From JAVBTT01 sp031556035 (GTDB lineage: Bacteria > Bacillota > Clostridia > Oscillospirales > UBA929), in assembly GCA_031556035.1 (NCBI GenBank), contig JAVBTT010000021.1:14197-78196 (forward strand): a stretch of DNA of 64,000 nucleotides, written 5' to 3'. Numbering within the stretch: position 1 is the first letter of the stretch; each line of letters begins with the position of its first letter. The notes beneath the pieces were generated by a model that saw only the letters and a list, made by a program, of their open reading frames with translations, was not told the origin of the DNA and searched no databases. Below are positions 33,399-42,637 of this stretch, in pieces. The translations under genes and the position numbers were made by a program.

Positions 33399-33417
33399 AA
33401 CCAGAAATCCACGTCAA
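33389..33417 (-). promoter_or_regulatory. Sigma-A promoter of the leuA operon
   Basis: Minus strand TTGACG (33412-33417), 17 bases, TATACT (33389-33394): a near-consensus promoter. Its -10 element overlaps that of the pheS promoter within the palindrome AGTATATACT (33389-33398). The transcript would begin near 33382. Confidence 0.75.
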
Positions 33418-33483
33418 GAGATTTGCAAGACCGGAATGCCTGAGTTTCATTTCAGAAACAGGCTTGCAGTGAGGAGAGAGGCA

Positions 33484-34512
33484 ATGATGAGGGAACAGCT
33501 TGAGGCGCTTAAGACAGGCGCGGCGGCCGCGCTCAAGGAGGTGAGCGACGCTTCCGGGCTTGAGGCGCTCAGGGTGCGTTTTTTGGGCAAAAAGGGCGAG
33601 CTGACCGCCGTGCTGAAATCCATGGGGTCGCTCAGCGCGGAGGAGCGCCCGGTTATAGGCGCGCTCGCCAACGATATACGGGGCTTTTTGGAAGAGGAAA
33701 TAGAGAAGGCTGGCAGGCTGATCGCCTCCGAGAGCACGAAGCGCAGACTGCTTGAGGAAAGACTGGACGTCACGCTGCCGGGAGCTCCTGTCAGGATAGG
33801 GCACAGGCACCCCATGAGCATCGTGCTTGACGAGATTAAGGACATCTTCCTGGGCATGGGCTTCAGCATAGCGGAAGGGCCGGAGGTCGAAAGCACCTGG
33901 TACTGCTTCGACGCGCTGAACACCGGCCCCGACCACCCGGCCCGGGACATGCAGGACACCTTTTATATAGACCCTCGGACAATTTTGCGCACGCAGACCT
34001 CATCGGTGCAGATACGCACGATGGAAAAGCAAAAGCCGCCGGTGCGCGTAATATCGCCCGGCAGGGTCTACCGCAAGGACGAGTTCGACGCGACCCACTC
34101 GCCGATGTTCCACCAGATCGAGGGTCTGGTGGTGGACGAGGGGATAACATTCGCCGACCTAAAGGGCACTCTTGAGACTATGATGAAAAGTATCTTCGGC
34201 GCGGAGGCCAAGCTGCGCTTCCGGCCGCACCACTTCCCGTACACCGAGCCGTCCGCCGAGGTGGATTTGCAGTGCTTCGCCTGCCACGGCGAGGGATGCC
34301 CGATGTGCAAGCAGGAGGGCTGGATTGAGATGCTCGGGTCCGGCATGGTGCATCCGAATGTTTTGAGGGTATGCGGCATCGACCCGGAAAAGTATTCGGG
34401 CTTCGCTTTCGGAGTGGGGCTGGAAAGACTGGCGCTGATGCGCTACAACGTCAGCGACATGCGCCTGTTTTTCGAAAATGACGTGCGCTTTCTCGGGCAG
34501 TTTGTGGGTTAG
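33484..34512 (+). CDS. pheS: Phenylalanyl-tRNA synthetase alpha subunit
   Basis: Catalytic subunit of the (alpha beta)2 enzyme that charges tRNA-Phe. A coiled-coil N-terminus (EQLEALKTGAAAALKEV, then RVRFLGKKGELTAVLKSMG) is followed by the class II core with HPMSIVLDEIKDIFLGMGFS, the motif 2 region and FGVGLERLALMRYNVSDMRL as motif 3. A Cys-rich loop CFACHGEGCPMCKQEGW resembles the Cys-containing insert seen in many Firmicutes PheS. GAGGAGAGAGGCA precedes ATG 33484; upstream codons in frame are not homologous. Length 342. pheT follows after 11 bases. Confidence 0.97.
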   Translation: MMREQLEALKTGAAAALKEVSDASGLEALRVRFLGKKGELTAVLKSMGSLSAEERPVIGALANDIRGFLEEEIEKAGRLIASESTKRRLLEERLDVTLPGAPVRIGHRHPMSIVLDEIKDIFLGMGFSIAEGPEVESTWYCFDALNTGPDHPARDMQDTFYIDPRTILRTQTSSVQIRTMEKQKPPVRVISPGRVYRKDEFDATHSPMFHQIEGLVVDEGITFADLKGTLETMMKSIFGAEAKLRFRPHHFPYTEPSAEVDLQCFACHGEGCPMCKQEGWIEMLGSGMVHPNVLRVCGIDPEKYSGFAFGVGLERLALMRYNVSDMRLFFENDVRFLGQFVG

Positions 34513-34523
34513 GGGGGGAAGAG

Positions 34524-36896
34524 ATGAAGTTATCTGTTGAATGGCTTAAGGAATTTGTGGATATAAGCGAGTCGTCGAAGGATATCGCCGCGGCGCTCAC
34601 CATGTCCGGCTCAAAGGTGGAGACGGTTGAACATTTGGGGGCGGACATCACAAATGTCGTTGTCGGCAGGGTTGAGAGCGTCGTACGCCACCCCAACGCG
34701 GACAAGCTCTTCATCTGCAAGGTGGACGTCGGGCGCGGGGAAGCGGCGCAGATAATCACCGGAGCCACGAATGTGACCGCCGGGGTGTTTGTGCCCGTGG
34801 CGCTCGCGGTCGCAAACCTGCCCTGCGGAAAGGTGATAAAGGCGGGGAAGATGCGCGGCGAGGTCTCGGAGGGCATGCTCTGCTCGGGCGAGGAGCTGTG
34901 CCTCACGGGGGCGGATCAGCCGGGCGCGGACGCCGACGGCATATTGCTGCTTGAGGGCTCGGATTACACCCCGGGCGAGGATATACACGGCCCGCTCATG
35001 CTTTCGGACAGCGTGCTGGATTTTGAAATCACCCCCAACCGCCCGGACTGCCTGTCTGTGATCGGACTGGCCCGGGAGGCTGCGGCGACGTTTGGGCGAG
35101 AGGCCAGATGGCACGGGCCGGAGGTCAGGGCAGAGGGCTCCAAAATAGAGGAGCATCTGTCGGTTGAGGTGCCGGACTCTGACCTGTGCCCGCGCTATAC
35201 GGCGCGCATGGTGGAAAACGTGAGGATCGGGCCCTCCCCGATGTGGATGCGCCGCAGGCTCAGGGCATGTGGGATCAGACCGATCAACAATATTGTCGAC
35301 ATCACGAACTATGTGCTGCTGGAGTATGGCCAGCCGATGCACGCGTTTGACTATGCCTGTGTCCAGGGAGGCAAAATCGTCGTGCGCCGCGCGGCACAGG
35401 GCGAGACGATTGAAACGCTCGACGGGCAGACGCGCAATCTGACGGGCGACATGCTGGTAATCGCGGACGCTGAAAAGCCGGTCGGCATCGCGGGCGTCAT
35501 GGGCGGAGAGGGCAGCGGCATCACGGCTGAAACCAGAACCATCGTGTTCGAGTCCGCCAACTTCAGCGGCCCGTCGATACGAAAGACCGCTTTGTCACTG
35601 GCTATGCGCACCGACGCGTCGTCGCGCTTCGAGAAGGGGCTTGACCTGACCGCAACCGTTCCGGCCGTACAGCGAGCCTGCGAGCTGGTTGAGCTGCTGG
35701 GCGCCGGCACTGTCTGCTCCGGTATGATTGATGTGGGGCAAAAGGAACTTGAAAGCAATGCAATTAAGCTTGACTGCGCACAGATAAACGGCTTTTTGGG
35801 CACCGATATCTCTGAAAGCCGAATGCAGGCTTATCTCCGCGCGGTGGGCTGTGAAGTTGGCATTGATAACAGTGTCACCCCTCCGAGCTGGCGGGCCGAT
35901 ATCTCGATATGGCAGGATTTGGCGGAGGAGGTGGCGCGGTTTTACGGCTACGACAATATACCGTCAAGCCTCACGATATCCAAGACGCAGGGGCGTAAAA
36001 CCGGAAGGCAGTACGCAGAGGATGCGGTCAAGAGCGCACTGCTGTCCATGGGCTTTGACGAGATGCTGACGTTTTCGTTTGTGGGTCGCTCCGACTATGT
36101 AAAATGCGGTCTGGACGGAGGTCAAGACTTCGTGTCGCTGCTCAATCCGCTGGGCGAGGAGACGTCCGTTATGCGTACAACCGCGCTGCCGTCCCTTCTG
36201 GGTTCGCTGGCGCGCAACAACAGCAGGCGGAATCAGGAGGCTATGCTTTTTGAAATCGCGATGACCTACCAGCCAAGGGCGGGAGAGCTCCCGGACGAGC
36301 GCCCGAAGCTTGTGCTCGGCGGACACGGCGGCGGGCTGGATTTCTTTGCGCTCAAGGGATGTGTGGAAAAGCTTCTTGAGGTTATGCGCGTGAATGGAGT
36401 ACAATATTTCTCCCGAACGGATCATCCGTCCTTCCATCCGGGGCGCTGCGCCGAGGTCAGGCTAGGGGACAATGCGCTTGGAGTATTTGGGGAGATTCAC
36501 CCGGAAATACAGCAGCGTTTTGATGTTGACAAAAAGCTCTACGCCTGCGAGCTGGACTTCCTGAGTATGCTTGAGCTGTCCTCGCCGGAGGCCAAATATA
36601 TACCGCTGCCGAGATATCCGTCCGTTTCCCGGGATCTTGCCCTGGTGTGCGACGAGTCCATACCGGCGGCAGAGCTCATTGAGGCGGTCAAGTCGTCCGG
36701 CGGGAAGCTCTTGAGGGAGTGCGCGGTGTTTGACGTTTATACCGGAAGCCACATACCAACGGGGAAAAAGAGCGTGGCGTTTTCCCTTCTGTACAGGGCG
36801 GACGACCGGACGCTGACCGACGAGGAGGTCGACGCGTCCATCAAGAAGGTGCTCAAGGCGCTTCACTCCCGCTTTGAGGCTGTCATACGCTCGTAG
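34524..36896 (+). CDS. pheT: Phenylalanyl-tRNA synthetase beta subunit
   Basis: Large subunit with editing and tRNA-binding roles. Domains in order: N-terminal EMAP/tRNA-binding OB-fold (about residues 40-150), B3/B4 editing domain (about 210-390), B5 helix-turn domain, inactive synthetase-like core, and a C-terminal ferredoxin-like anticodon domain (LPRYPSVSRDLALVCDESIP to the end). Length 790 is normal. A GGGGGGAAGAG site precedes the ATG. Gap of 123 bases to secDF, holding the secDF promoter. Confidence 0.97.
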   Translation: MKLSVEWLKEFVDISESSKDIAAALTMSGSKVETVEHLGADITNVVVGRVESVVRHPNADKLFICKVDVGRGEAAQIITGATNVTAGVFVPVALAVANLPCGKVIKAGKMRGEVSEGMLCSGEELCLTGADQPGADADGILLLEGSDYTPGEDIHGPLMLSDSVLDFEITPNRPDCLSVIGLAREAAATFGREARWHGPEVRAEGSKIEEHLSVEVPDSDLCPRYTARMVENVRIGPSPMWMRRRLRACGIRPINNIVDITNYVLLEYGQPMHAFDYACVQGGKIVVRRAAQGETIETLDGQTRNLTGDMLVIADAEKPVGIAGVMGGEGSGITAETRTIVFESANFSGPSIRKTALSLAMRTDASSRFEKGLDLTATVPAVQRACELVELLGAGTVCSGMIDVGQKELESNAIKLDCAQINGFLGTDISESRMQAYLRAVGCEVGIDNSVTPPSWRADISIWQDLAEEVARFYGYDNIPSSLTISKTQGRKTGRQYAEDAVKSALLSMGFDEMLTFSFVGRSDYVKCGLDGGQDFVSLLNPLGEETSVMRTTALPSLLGSLARNNSRRNQEAMLFEIAMTYQPRAGELPDERPKLVLGGHGGGLDFFALKGCVEKLLEVMRVNGVQYFSRTDHPSFHPGRCAEVRLGDNALGVFGEIHPEIQQRFDVDKKLYACELDFLSMLELSSPEAKYIPLPRYPSVSRDLALVCDESIPAAELIEAVKSSGGKLLRECAVFDVYTGSHIPTGKKSVAFSLLYRADDRTLTDEEVDASIKKVLKALHSRFEAVIRS

Positions 36897-36944
36897 ACTT
36901 TAGACGCCGCTCCAATTATTTGCAGTCATATTTTGATGATTTCA

Positions 36945-36973
36945 TTGACTTTGCGCAAATACTACTATATAAT
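36945..36973 (+). promoter_or_regulatory. Sigma-A promoter of secDF
   Basis: TTGACT (36945-36950), 17-base spacer, TATAAT (36968-36973): one of the closest matches to consensus in the window, about 45 bases before the secDF start. Confidence 0.8.
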
Positions 36974-37019
36974 CAACAAGTTGCGAATTTTGTAAGAATT
37001 GGTTGAGGAGGCAGTCTTC

Positions 37020-39245
37020 ATGAAGAGGCTCAAGCATATCCTGGTATTTGTGGCGATTATTCTGGTCATAGGCATTCTGTCTGGAATCGCCGCGATGGGA
37101 GCGGATCTGGTATTTGTAAAAATCCCCAGCGTGCAGAGCGGAATAAAGCTCGGTCTTGACCTGCGCGGAGGGTCGATTATTACTCTTGAGGCTGCCGAGG
37201 ATCAGATTAATCCGGATACCCTCGCCAACGATATAGAGGTGGCGAAGACTCTCATCGAGAGGCGCCTGACCGCTTCGGGTTACACTGAGGCGATGGTATA
37301 CAAGGTTTCCTCAAACCGCATCCGCATTGAGATTCCCGATGTGGAAGACCCGGAGGAGGCGGTTGCCCTTGTCGGCAAGACCGCCAAGCTCGAGTTCAGG
37401 GACTATACCGGCAAGGTGTGGCTGAATGGAGACGCCGTTGAGAGCGCCAAGGCCGAATACAGCCCTGTCGACAACACCGGGATTTCCAAGCACCATGTTG
37501 TGCTTTCCTTCAAACAGGAATATCGCGACGCCTGGGCCGACGCGACTAAGTTCGCCGCCAGCCAGAGCGACGGCAGCAACTATATCGCAATTTATATGGA
37601 TGAGACCGAGCAAAGCGCCCCCCGCGTGGGCTCAGAGTACGCGTCCACCGGACTCACGGGCGACAGCTGCGTTGTCACCTTCGGAGACGGCACGAACAAG
37701 GAGCTCCAGCAGAGAGCAGCCGAGTTCGCGAACCTGGTTCAGATCGGCCGCCTGCCGTTCGACCTCAAGCAGGTCGAGCTTCGCAGCGTGGGCCCTACCC
37801 TGGGCGAGCGCTCTCTTGAGACAAGCATACTTGCCGGCGCAATCGGCCTGATTCTGGTTATCCTGTTTATGATAATCTTCTACCGTGTGCCTGGCCTTGT
37901 TTCCGGCATTTCTCTTATCTTTTACACGGCGCTCATGCTGGTCGTTTTGGCTGTGCTGCGCGTCAACCTTTCGCTGCCGGGCATTGCGGGTATCATACTG
38001 TCTATAGGCATGGCGGTCGACGCGAACGTCATTATATTTGAGCGTATAAAAGAAGAGCTGCGCTCAGGCAAGACAATCGCCTCCGCGGTTGCCTCGGGCT
38101 ACAAGAGGGCGCTCACCGCCATCATAGACTCAAATATCACAACGATAATAGCCGCCGTCGTGCTGCTCATATTTGGAACAGGAGCCATTACCGGCTTCGC
38201 CATAACCCTTCTCACCGGCGTCCTGCTCTCCATGTTCACCGTCCTTGTCGTTTCAAGGCTGCTGCTCAACCAGCTTGTAATGATGGGCCTCAAGAGCCTC
38301 AGGCTTTTCGGCGTAAACACCGAGAAGAAGCCGTTTGTCGGCGAGGGGACCTTCAGCTTTGTCAAGAAATTCAATATGTTCGGCATTATAGCGATTGTGC
38401 TTGTCGCCACAGGCTTAATAGGGCTGGTGCTCCTGCCGTTCGGGGTAGGTATGTATAACTTCGATATTGACTTTGTCGGCGGTACCACCTTCCACATTGA
38501 TATGGGCGTCCAGCTCGATAGGGCAAAGCTGGACGATATAGCCGGCGTCGTCGAAAAAGCGTCGGGGGTTAAGCCATCAGCGCCTCAGATAACGGGCACG
38601 GGCGGCACTGAGGTCATCATCAAGATGACCAGCATAGACTCTCCGACCCGTGAGGCGGTGTTCAACGCCCTAAAGCAGGAATACGGTCTTAGCGACAGCG
38701 CCAGGCTCAACGTCGAGGATGTCGGGGCGACTGTGGGAAGAAGCCTTCAGCAGTCGGCAATTCTGTCAGTTACCGTCGCCGCTCTGCTCATACTGCTGTA
38801 TATCACAATCCGCTTCCAGTTCAGCTCCGGTCTAGCCGCGGTCATCTGCCTGATTCAGGATCTTCTGGTGATGCTGAGTGCGTATGTGATCTTCCGCATA
38901 CCGATCAACATGAACTTTATCGCCGCAATGCTGACTATACTAGGCTATTCAATCAACGCGAACATCATTGTCTTTGACCGTGTTCGCGAGAACAGAAAGC
39001 TCATGCTGAAGAAGCCGTTCGGCGAAATTGTCGACCGCTCCATCCATCAGACTCTCGGAAGAAGCATCAACACCACGGTTACAACCCTGATTCCGCTCGT
39101 ATTAATTATAATTATCGGCGTTACCTCAATCCGGGAATTCGCGATACCCCTCATGGTGGGTATAGTCAGCGGACTTTATTCGTCGGTGTGCCTTGCCGGC
39201 GGCATGTGGGCAAAGTTTATCAAAGGCGACGTAAAGCTCAAGTAA
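37020..39245 (+). CDS. secDF: Fused protein translocase subunit SecDF
   Basis: Proton-driven helper of Sec export. One chain of 741 residues joins SecD (about 1-430) and SecF (about 440-741), as in Bacillus; many Clostridia have separate genes. The SecD half has GIKLGLDLRGGSIITLE and the large periplasmic P1 region, then six helices with PGIAGIILSIGMAVDANVII. The SecF half has YNFDIDFVGGTTFHIDMG and six helices with TILGYSINANIIVFDRVREN. The second FDRVREN and the first FERIKEE motifs mark the paired RND modules. ATG 37020 follows GAGGAGG. A hairpin follows the stop. Confidence 0.96.
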   Translation: MKRLKHILVFVAIILVIGILSGIAAMGADLVFVKIPSVQSGIKLGLDLRGGSIITLEAAEDQINPDTLANDIEVAKTLIERRLTASGYTEAMVYKVSSNRIRIEIPDVEDPEEAVALVGKTAKLEFRDYTGKVWLNGDAVESAKAEYSPVDNTGISKHHVVLSFKQEYRDAWADATKFAASQSDGSNYIAIYMDETEQSAPRVGSEYASTGLTGDSCVVTFGDGTNKELQQRAAEFANLVQIGRLPFDLKQVELRSVGPTLGERSLETSILAGAIGLILVILFMIIFYRVPGLVSGISLIFYTALMLVVLAVLRVNLSLPGIAGIILSIGMAVDANVIIFERIKEELRSGKTIASAVASGYKRALTAIIDSNITTIIAAVVLLIFGTGAITGFAITLLTGVLLSMFTVLVVSRLLLNQLVMMGLKSLRLFGVNTEKKPFVGEGTFSFVKKFNMFGIIAIVLVATGLIGLVLLPFGVGMYNFDIDFVGGTTFHIDMGVQLDRAKLDDIAGVVEKASGVKPSAPQITGTGGTEVIIKMTSIDSPTREAVFNALKQEYGLSDSARLNVEDVGATVGRSLQQSAILSVTVAALLILLYITIRFQFSSGLAAVICLIQDLLVMLSAYVIFRIPINMNFIAAMLTILGYSINANIIVFDRVRENRKLMLKKPFGEIVDRSIHQTLGRSINTTVTTLIPLVLIIIIGVTSIREFAIPLMVGIVSGLYSSVCLAGGMWAKFIKGDVKLK

Positions 39246-39269
39246 GTCTGCCAAAGGCCGTATAGTTTT

Positions 39270-39303
39270 CCCCCTGTGTCACAGGATTCTGCGGCACAGG
39301 GGG
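39270..39303 (+). terminator. Hairpin after secDF, probable terminator
   Basis: CCCCCTGTG (39270-39278) pairs with CACAGGGGG (39295-39303), 24 bases after the secDF stop. The T-run is poor (ATTATCATGTT), so termination may be partial. Confidence 0.5.
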
Positions 39304-39348
39304 ATTATCATGTTAAAATTTGCCGTTTTTGAGACGGAAAGTTGTCTA

Positions 39349-39377
39349 TTTTCAAAAGAGAAATTATATGATATACT
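39349..39377 (+). promoter_or_regulatory. Probable promoter of the yqhY-nusB-xseA operon
   Basis: TTTTCA (39349-39354), 17-base spacer, TATACT (39372-39377), in AT-rich DNA about 50 bases before the Asp23-family gene. This would drive the operon that contains the OLE RNA. The -35 is only a moderate match. Confidence 0.5.
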
Positions 39378-39425
39378 ATCCGAAAATATTGTCCGGCGAA
39401 AACAGATTTAGGAGATGTAAATTAT

Positions 39426-39797
39426 ATGGAAAATAAAGAATCCACCGTTAAGCTGGAGGAGCAGGGCTCGATCCATATCGCGGAGGAGGTTGTGGCCTCC
39501 ATTGCCGCGCTGGCGGTTTCGGAGGTCGAGGGGGTGTCATCCCTGACTGCGGGGACGGGAGTCGCCGAGCTGCTGTCAAAAAAGACTCCGGCGAAGGGGG
39601 TCAAGATAACAATGGACGGAGCGAAGGTAAACATTGACGTTTCAATGCTGGTGCAGTACGGCTATCAGATAACCAGCGTCGCGCAAAAGGTTCAGGAGAG
39701 CGTCAGGAGCGCCATTGAGACCATGACCGGACTTGAGGCCGGTGTTATAAACGTGCACATTAATGGGGTTTCATTTGATAAACCGGCAAAAAAGTAA
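39426..39797 (+). CDS. Asp23/Gls24 family envelope stress response protein (YqhY-like)
   Basis: Small protein of the DUF322/Asp23 family; in Bacillus yqhY lies between the acetyl-CoA carboxylase genes and nusB. Family blocks seen are GSIHIAEEVVASIAALAVSE, VEGVSSLTAGTG, AKVNIDVSMLVQYGYQI and the end block TGLEAGVINVHINGVSF. Length 123. AGGAGATG precedes the ATG. It is the first gene of the operon here, with no accBC in the window. Relatives seem to tune lipid or envelope homeostasis; the precise job is unknown. Confidence 0.9.
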   Translation: MENKESTVKLEEQGSIHIAEEVVASIAALAVSEVEGVSSLTAGTGVAELLSKKTPAKGVKITMDGAKVNIDVSMLVQYGYQITSVAQKVQESVRSAIETMTGLEAGVINVHINGVSFDKPAKK

Positions 39798-39850
39798 TGT
39801 GTTTTCTATAATAAAGATAAAACCATTTTATTACTGAGGCAGGACTCCAT

Positions 39851-40297
39851 ATGACAAGAAGAAACGCCCGCGAGTTCACTGTGGGCATGGTGTATTGTTT
39901 CGACTACGGCGCACGGCCTGCGGAGCTCATTGCGGAGAGGCTGTCCGAAGATTTCTTCAGGCGCGTTTCCGGCGAGGACGAGATCTTCGCAACGCTCCCT
40001 GACGAGGTTCAGAGGGAGTACATTTCCAGGCTTATAAACGGGGTCTATGAACACCTGACCGAGCTGGACGGCTATATTGAGAAGTATTCGGTGGGCTGGA
40101 AGTTCGGCCGGCTGCCGCGAATGGCGCTCGCAGTCATGCGGGTGTGCATGTACGAAGTGTTATATATGCAGGACGTGCCGGACGGAGCCGCAATGGACGA
40201 GGCGGTAGAGATATCCAAGCACTATGAGCCTGCGGAGGTCAGCGCTTTTATTAACGGGATACTGGGGAGCTTTTTCCGCGCGGAGATAAAGGATTAG
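39851..40297 (+). CDS. nusB: Transcription antitermination factor NusB
   Basis: All-helical RNA-binding protein that joins the rRNA antitermination complex on boxA. It begins with TRRNAREFTVGMVYCFDYG, the arginine-rich RNA-contact helix, and ends with the typical ALAVMRVCMYEVLYMQDVP, MDEAVEISKHYEPAEVSAFINGILGSF. Length 148. A gap of 53 bases follows yqhY, and 35 bases follow before xseA; folD, which in Bacillus stands here, is absent. Confidence 0.95.
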   Translation: MTRRNAREFTVGMVYCFDYGARPAELIAERLSEDFFRRVSGEDEIFATLPDEVQREYISRLINGVYEHLTELDGYIEKYSVGWKFGRLPRMALAVMRVCMYEVLYMQDVPDGAAMDEAVEISKHYEPAEVSAFINGILGSFFRAEIKD

Positions 40298-40332
40298 GCG
40301 TGTCCACGTAAGCAGGGGAGGGATGAGGCGGA

Positions 40333-41526
40333 ATGGACGATGCTCTGTCCGTTTCTCAGGTGAACGCGTATTTAAAAGCACTGATTGACGGAGACAATGT
40401 ATTGCAGCAGCTTTTTATACGCGGAGAACTGTCAAACTACAAGCGCTATCCCTCAGGGCACCACTATTTCACCCTCAAGGACAGCGAAAGCGTGCTCAGG
40501 TGCGTATTTTTTAAAGGCGACGCGTCAAAACTGAGCTTTTCGCCGTCGGATGGTATGAAGGTTATTGCCGCAGGGCGTCTGTCGGTCTTCCCCAGGGACG
40601 GCGCGGTGCAGCTATATTGCAGCAGGCTGCTGCCGGACGGCGTGGGCTCACTGTCAGCGGCGTTTGAACAGCTGAAGGAAAAGCTGTCGCAGGAGGGGCT
40701 GTTTGACGAAGCGCATAAGAAGACGCTTCCCCGCTTCCCGGAGAGGGTGGTCTTGATAACAAGCCCAGCCGGGGCCGCCGTGCGGGATATGATACGCATC
40801 TTCAAAAGGCGCTGGCCGCTGTGCAGTCTTGTAGTGGCCCCGGTGAGGGTTCAGGGCGATGAGGCTCCCGGGGAAATTGTCTCCGCGCTGCGTTATGTCA
40901 ACAAAATGAGGCTGGGCGATATCATCATCACCGGGCGCGGGGGAGGCTCCCTTGAGGATCTTTGGGCATTCAACGACGAACGGGTCGCGCGCGCGATATT
41001 CGCGTCCGCGATACCGGTAGTCTCGGCTGTAGGGCATGAGCCCGACATCACAATATCTGATTTTGTCGCGGATGTCAGGGCGTCCACCCCGTCGCACGCG
41101 GCGGAGCTTGTGGCCCCGGATCAGGCGGAGTGGGCTGGAAGGCTGGAGCAGATGGGCTCGCGACTGCGCGGATCCGTCGGCATGAGACTTGAAAGGGCCG
41201 CTGAAAAGCTGTCGCAGTACAGCAAGGCGTTTGAAAACCCGATGCGCCTGCTTGAGACCCGCGCCCAGCTTGTCGATATACAATATGCGCGTGTGTGTGA
41301 AAGCTTTAACAGACTTTCCTCGACAAAGCGCGAGCGTTTTCTTCAGAGCGCGGCGAGGCTGGACTCCCTGAGTCCTCTTAAGGTGTTGTCTCGTGGTTAT
41401 TCGCTTGCGTTTGACGGAGAGGGCGGCGTAATCAAGGACGCCTCCGCCGCGCATCCTGATGATATTATAACGATACGCCCCGAGAAGGGAAGACTGTACT
41501 GCCGGGTTGAGAGGGTTGAGGCTTGA
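40333..41526 (+). CDS. xseA: Exodeoxyribonuclease VII large subunit
   Basis: Catalytic subunit of the single-strand nuclease ExoVII. An N-terminal OB-fold (LSVSQVNAYLKALIDGDNVL, RGELSNYKRYPSGHHYFTLK) is followed by the nuclease core with VVLITSPAGAAVRDMIRIFKRR and GDIIITGRGGGSLEDLWAFNDE, VVSAVGHEPDITISDFVADVRASTPSHAAE, then a coiled coil and the end block LSPLKVLSRGYSLAF. Length 397. Its TGA overlaps the xseB ATG by one base. Confidence 0.96.
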   Translation: MDDALSVSQVNAYLKALIDGDNVLQQLFIRGELSNYKRYPSGHHYFTLKDSESVLRCVFFKGDASKLSFSPSDGMKVIAAGRLSVFPRDGAVQLYCSRLLPDGVGSLSAAFEQLKEKLSQEGLFDEAHKKTLPRFPERVVLITSPAGAAVRDMIRIFKRRWPLCSLVVAPVRVQGDEAPGEIVSALRYVNKMRLGDIIITGRGGGSLEDLWAFNDERVARAIFASAIPVVSAVGHEPDITISDFVADVRASTPSHAAELVAPDQAEWAGRLEQMGSRLRGSVGMRLERAAEKLSQYSKAFENPMRLLETRAQLVDIQYARVCESFNRLSSTKRERFLQSAARLDSLSPLKVLSRGYSLAFDGEGGVIKDASAAHPDDIITIRPEKGRLYCRVERVEA

Positions 41527-41771
41527 TGGAGTTAAGTTTTGAGCAGGCGCTTGCAAGACTTGAGGAAATTGTAGCGCAAATGGACAGGGGGGACATGCCC
41601 CTGGACAAGGCCATCGCGCTTTTCGAGGAGGGAACCGGACTTGTAAGGCGCTGCTCCGGCCTTCTCAAGGATGCGGAACAAACCGTTGTGAAGCTGGGCA
41701 GGAACAGCGAAGGCGCAGTCGGGGAACTGCCTTTCGGGGAGGGTGAAGATGGCGCATCAGAAAAGACTTGA
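41526..41771 (+). CDS. xseB: Exodeoxyribonuclease VII small subunit
   Basis: Helical subunit of ExoVII that binds the XseA coiled coil. The core LSFEQALARLEEIVAQMDRG and DMPLDKAIALFEEGTGLVRRC matches the family. Length 81. ATG 41526 is coupled to the xseA stop (TGATG). Its 3' end overlaps the ispA start by 23 bases. Confidence 0.93.
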   Translation: MELSFEQALARLEEIVAQMDRGDMPLDKAIALFEEGTGLVRRCSGLLKDAEQTVVKLGRNSEGAVGELPFGEGEDGASEKT

Positions 41772-42636
41772 TGAGTATATTGCTAATATAGAGCAGGCTA
41801 TGGAGCGGTATCTGCCCAATGTTCCGGTAGCGCAGGCAAGGCTGCTGGATTCGATGTACTACAGCCTGTTCGCGGGCGGAAAGAGAATACGCCCCGTGTT
41901 GCTTCTGGAATTTTGCCGCATGTGCGGGGGCAATACTAATGACGCGATGCCGTTTGCTGCCGCGCTTGAGATGATACACACCTATTCGCTGATTCACGAC
42001 GACCTTCCCTGCATGGACGATGACGAGCTGCGGCGGGGACGACCGTGTAACCATATAATCTTCGGTGAGGCCACGGCAATGCTTGCCGGGGACGCGCTCC
42101 TGACCGCAGCGTTTGAGACCATGCTGGATTCGGACAATCTGCAGGGAGTTGATCCGGCTCGCGTTGTCAGGGCGGCCCATGTCATAGCCTGGTCATCCGG
42201 CGTGTATGGAATGGCCGGAGGGCAGGAGCTTGACATGGGAAATGAGGATTTGGAAAGCACACTCCAATCCGCCGCGTTTATACATCAGCTGAAAACCGGG
42301 GCGCTTTTCAGGGCGGCAGCCGAGGCAGGCTGCATAATCGGCGGCGAAGGACCGGCGTTGATAAATCACGCGTCCTCGTACGCCAACTTTATGGGGCTCG
42401 TATTCCAGATAACGGATGACATATTGAATGTCGAGGGCTCAAAGGAGAAGCTGGGCAAGGGGACGGGCACGGACGTCATAAACGACAAGCTGACGTTTGT
42501 AAAGGTCTTGGGCATAGAAAAGTGCAAGGAGCTGGTAAGCACCCTGACGGCGGACGCCATACAGTGCCTTGAGCCATTTGATGACAAGGGATTCCTTGTA
42601 TGGCTCACAAATAAACTGGCAAAAAGAGAATTTTAA
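41749..42636 (+). CDS. ispA: Geranyl/farnesyl diphosphate synthase
   Basis: Head-to-tail prenyl transferase making C10-C15 isoprenoid diphosphates. First Asp-rich region LIHDDLPCMDDDELRRGRP, second region VFQITDDILNVEGSKEKLGK, with the usual FAGGKRIRPVLLL at the N-terminus. The second region reads DDILN rather than the usual DDILD, so its third aspartate is changed. Length 295. ATG 41749 preferred because GGGGAGGGTGAAG precedes it; it overlaps xseB. One base separates it from the DUF212 gene. Confidence 0.94.
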   Translation: MAHQKRLDEYIANIEQAMERYLPNVPVAQARLLDSMYYSLFAGGKRIRPVLLLEFCRMCGGNTNDAMPFAAALEMIHTYSLIHDDLPCMDDDELRRGRPCNHIIFGEATAMLAGDALLTAAFETMLDSDNLQGVDPARVVRAAHVIAWSSGVYGMAGGQELDMGNEDLESTLQSAAFIHQLKTGALFRAAAEAGCIIGGEGPALINHASSYANFMGLVFQITDDILNVEGSKEKLGKGTGTDVINDKLTFVKVLGIEKCKELVSTLTADAIQCLEPFDDKGFLVWLTNKLAKREF

Positions 42637-42637
42637 C

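Noticed and set aside
33260..33490. T-box or leucine riboswitch in the leuA/pheS gap
   Set aside because: No T-box core sequence in either direction and leaders are only about 80-115 bases.
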